41,160 nt of DNA, from contig NZ_RAWG01000060.1 of assembly GCF_003611735.1 (NCBI RefSeq), positions 1 through 41,160 of the forward strand. Reading direction: 5' to 3'. The stretch comes from Corallococcus sicarius. GTDB taxonomy: Bacteria; Myxococcota; Myxococcia; Myxococcales; Myxococcaceae. Every line of letters begins with the position of its first letter. Position 1 is the first letter of the stretch. Positions 40,072-41,160 of the stretch are shown in pieces. A program made the translations under genes and the position numbers. The notes beneath the pieces are model-generated. The model searched no databases. It was not told the DNA's origin and saw only the letters and a list, made by a program, of their open reading frames with translations.

Positions 40072-41160
40072 GTGTTCTACGCGTGTGTTCGGGCGGTGGT
40101 GGCGCTGGCCCTGCGTCTCTTCTATCGGTTGAAGGTGAATGCTCCGGCGGAGCAGCCTTCCGGGCCGGTGCTCTTCGTGGGCAACCATCCGAACGGGCTC
40201 ATCGACCCGGCGCTGGTGTTCATCCTCACGCGGCGCCAGGTGACGTTCCTGGCCAAGGCGCCGCTGTTCAAGCTGCCCGTCATCGGCTGGCTGCTGAAGG
40301 GGCTGGACGCGCTGCCGGTGTACCGCAAGCAGGACGACCCGGCGCAGATGGGCCGCAACGAGGGGACGCTGGACGCGGCGAAGGGCGCGCTCGTGAAGGG
40401 GCGCGCCATCACCATCTTCCCGGAGGGCAAGAGCCATTCGGAGCCGGGGCTCGCGGAGCTGAAGACGGGCGCGGCGCGCATCGCGCTCAACGCCGCGCGC
40501 GAGGGGGCTCCGGTGCGCATCGTTCCGGTGGGGCTCACCTACGCGCAGAAGAACGTCTTCCGCAGCGAGGTGCTCATCGACCAGGGAGCGTCCATCGACG
40601 TGACGGCCTTCCTGCCGAAGGACGCGGAGGCCACGTCGGAGCAGGAGGCGGTGCGCGCGCTGACGGAGCGGGTGGCGGAGGGCCTGCGCGCGGTGACGCT
40701 GAACCTGGAGCAGTGGGAGGACCTGCCGGTGGTGCAGGTGGCGGAGCAGCTCTACGCCTTCCGTCAGGGCAGCAAGCTGGATCCGGAGCGGCTGCGGCTG
40801 TGGGCGCGCGGCGTGCGGCTGTTCCGCGCGCAGGAGCCGGACCGCTACGAGCGCCTGCGGCTGCACCTGGCGGCGTTCCGCAACCGGATGGCGTTGGTGC
40901 AGGCCACGCGGCCGGAGGACCTGTCCGTGGAGTACCGGCCGGGGAACGTGGCGCCCTTCGTGGTGAAGACGCTGCTGACGCTGGTGTTCGGACTGCCGCT
41001 GTTCGCGGTGGGGCTGGTGCTGTTCGGGCTGCCGTACCCGGTGCCCCGGATGGCGGCGAAGAGCGCGGAGCTGGATGTCCAGGCCACGGTGAAGTTCCTC
41101 ACCGCGCTGGTGGTGTCCGTCGCGTGGTGGTGGGGGCTCACCGCCGTGGCGGCGGTGAGC
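40072..41160 (+). CDS. PlsC-like 1-acylglycerol-3-phosphate acyltransferase, 3' end cut off
   Basis: At least 363 codons are open to the contig end without a stop. The PlsC/LPLAT motifs are present: NHPNGLID (N-H-x4-D, catalytic) at about residue 39, the substrate-binding Arg/Lys motif near QVTFLAKAPLFK, FPEGKSHSE (the F-P-E-G motif) and VRIVPVGLTY. This family acylates glycerol-3-phosphate or lyso-phosphatidate in the inner membrane. The length already exceeds a simple PlsC (about 240 residues), and the C-terminal part has two or more hydrophobic helices (LLTLVFGLPLFAVGLVLFGLP and FLTALVVSVAWWWG). That agrees with long fused or two-domain members of unknown specificity. GTG at 40072 is the only reasonable start seen. 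Confidence 0.85.
   Translation, partial: MFYACVRAVVALALRLFYRLKVNAPAEQPSGPVLFVGNHPNGLIDPALVFILTRRQVTFLAKAPLFKLPVIGWLLKGLDALPVYRKQDDPAQMGRNEGTLDAAKGALVKGRAITIFPEGKSHSEPGLAELKTGAARIALNAAREGAPVRIVPVGLTYAQKNVFRSEVLIDQGASIDVTAFLPKDAEATSEQEAVRALTERVAEGLRAVTLNLEQWEDLPVVQVAEQLYAFRQGSKLDPERLRLWARGVRLFRAQEPDRYERLRLHLAAFRNRMALVQATRPEDLSVEYRPGNVAPFVVKTLLTLVFGLPLFAVGLVLFGLPYPVPRMAAKSAELDVQATVKFLTALVVSVAWWWGLTAVAAVS

Overview
The window is high-GC DNA with strong GC3 coding bias and looks like a contig from a myxobacterium of the family Myxococcaceae (Myxococcus/Corallococcus type). The main reason is the type IV pilus (T4P) cluster: its proteins (PilA, PilM, PilN, PilQ) read almost like the Myxococcus xanthus ones I know, and the gene order from pilM to the Omp85 gene matches the M. 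xanthus order around MXAN_5776 to MXAN_5763 as I recall it. No rRNA, tRNA, insertion sequence, phage or CRISPR array was seen. Both ends are cut. The left end carries a sequencing-library adapter, so its first bases are not genomic.

Layout. (1) 46-4720: cell-surface polysaccharide or protein glycosylation genes (GT-C membrane protein fragment, methyltransferase, GT4 glycosyltransferase, TMTC-like GT-C/TPR protein). (2) 4717-8063, minus strand: pilA-pilG-pilH-pilI, with a sigma-54 promoter before pilA and an intrinsic terminator between pilA and pilG. (3) 8295-18108, plus strand: pilD, a two-component pair (pilS2/pilR2-like), then pilM-pilN-pilO-pilP-pilQ, the inner-membrane alignment complex and outer-membrane secretin. 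(4) 18142-22001: a lipoprotein, a Roadblock/LC7 protein, then efp-accB-accC (elongation factor P and acetyl-CoA carboxylase subunits). (5) 22194-33859: sgmX (TPR protein that links MglA to pilus extension in M. xanthus), an ExeA-type AAA ATPase, a TamB-like translocation protein, an Omp85 protein with about seven POTRA domains, and a lipoprotein, closely packed. (6) 33885-38440, minus strand: an exported caspase-like protein with a calcium-binding loop, a membrane protein, a 42-codon duplicated ORF, an Ig-like lipoprotein and a beta-helix protein. (7) 38564-39969, plus strand and divergent from the caspase: an ECF-like sigma factor and its membrane zinc-finger anti-sigma. (8) 40072-end: a PlsC-like acyltransferase, cut by the contig end.

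Regions 2, 3 and part of 5 together supply the major pilin, its processing peptidase, the accessory ABC transporter, the envelope-spanning PilMNOPQ channel and the polar activator SgmX. The extension/retraction motors and platform (pilB, pilT, pilC) and pilS/pilR are not in the window, although in M. xanthus they lie beside pilA.

The best candidate for an undescribed system is 35201-39969: a sigma/anti-sigma pair back to back with a four-frame, overlap-coupled operon for a periplasmic Ca2+-type caspase, with a possible ECF promoter and a perfect palindrome in the divergent region. Other points of note are a 125-bp tandem duplication inside that operon, a three-copy linear motif in the SgmX acidic linker, and the inversion of pilA-GHI relative to pilD-pilQ.
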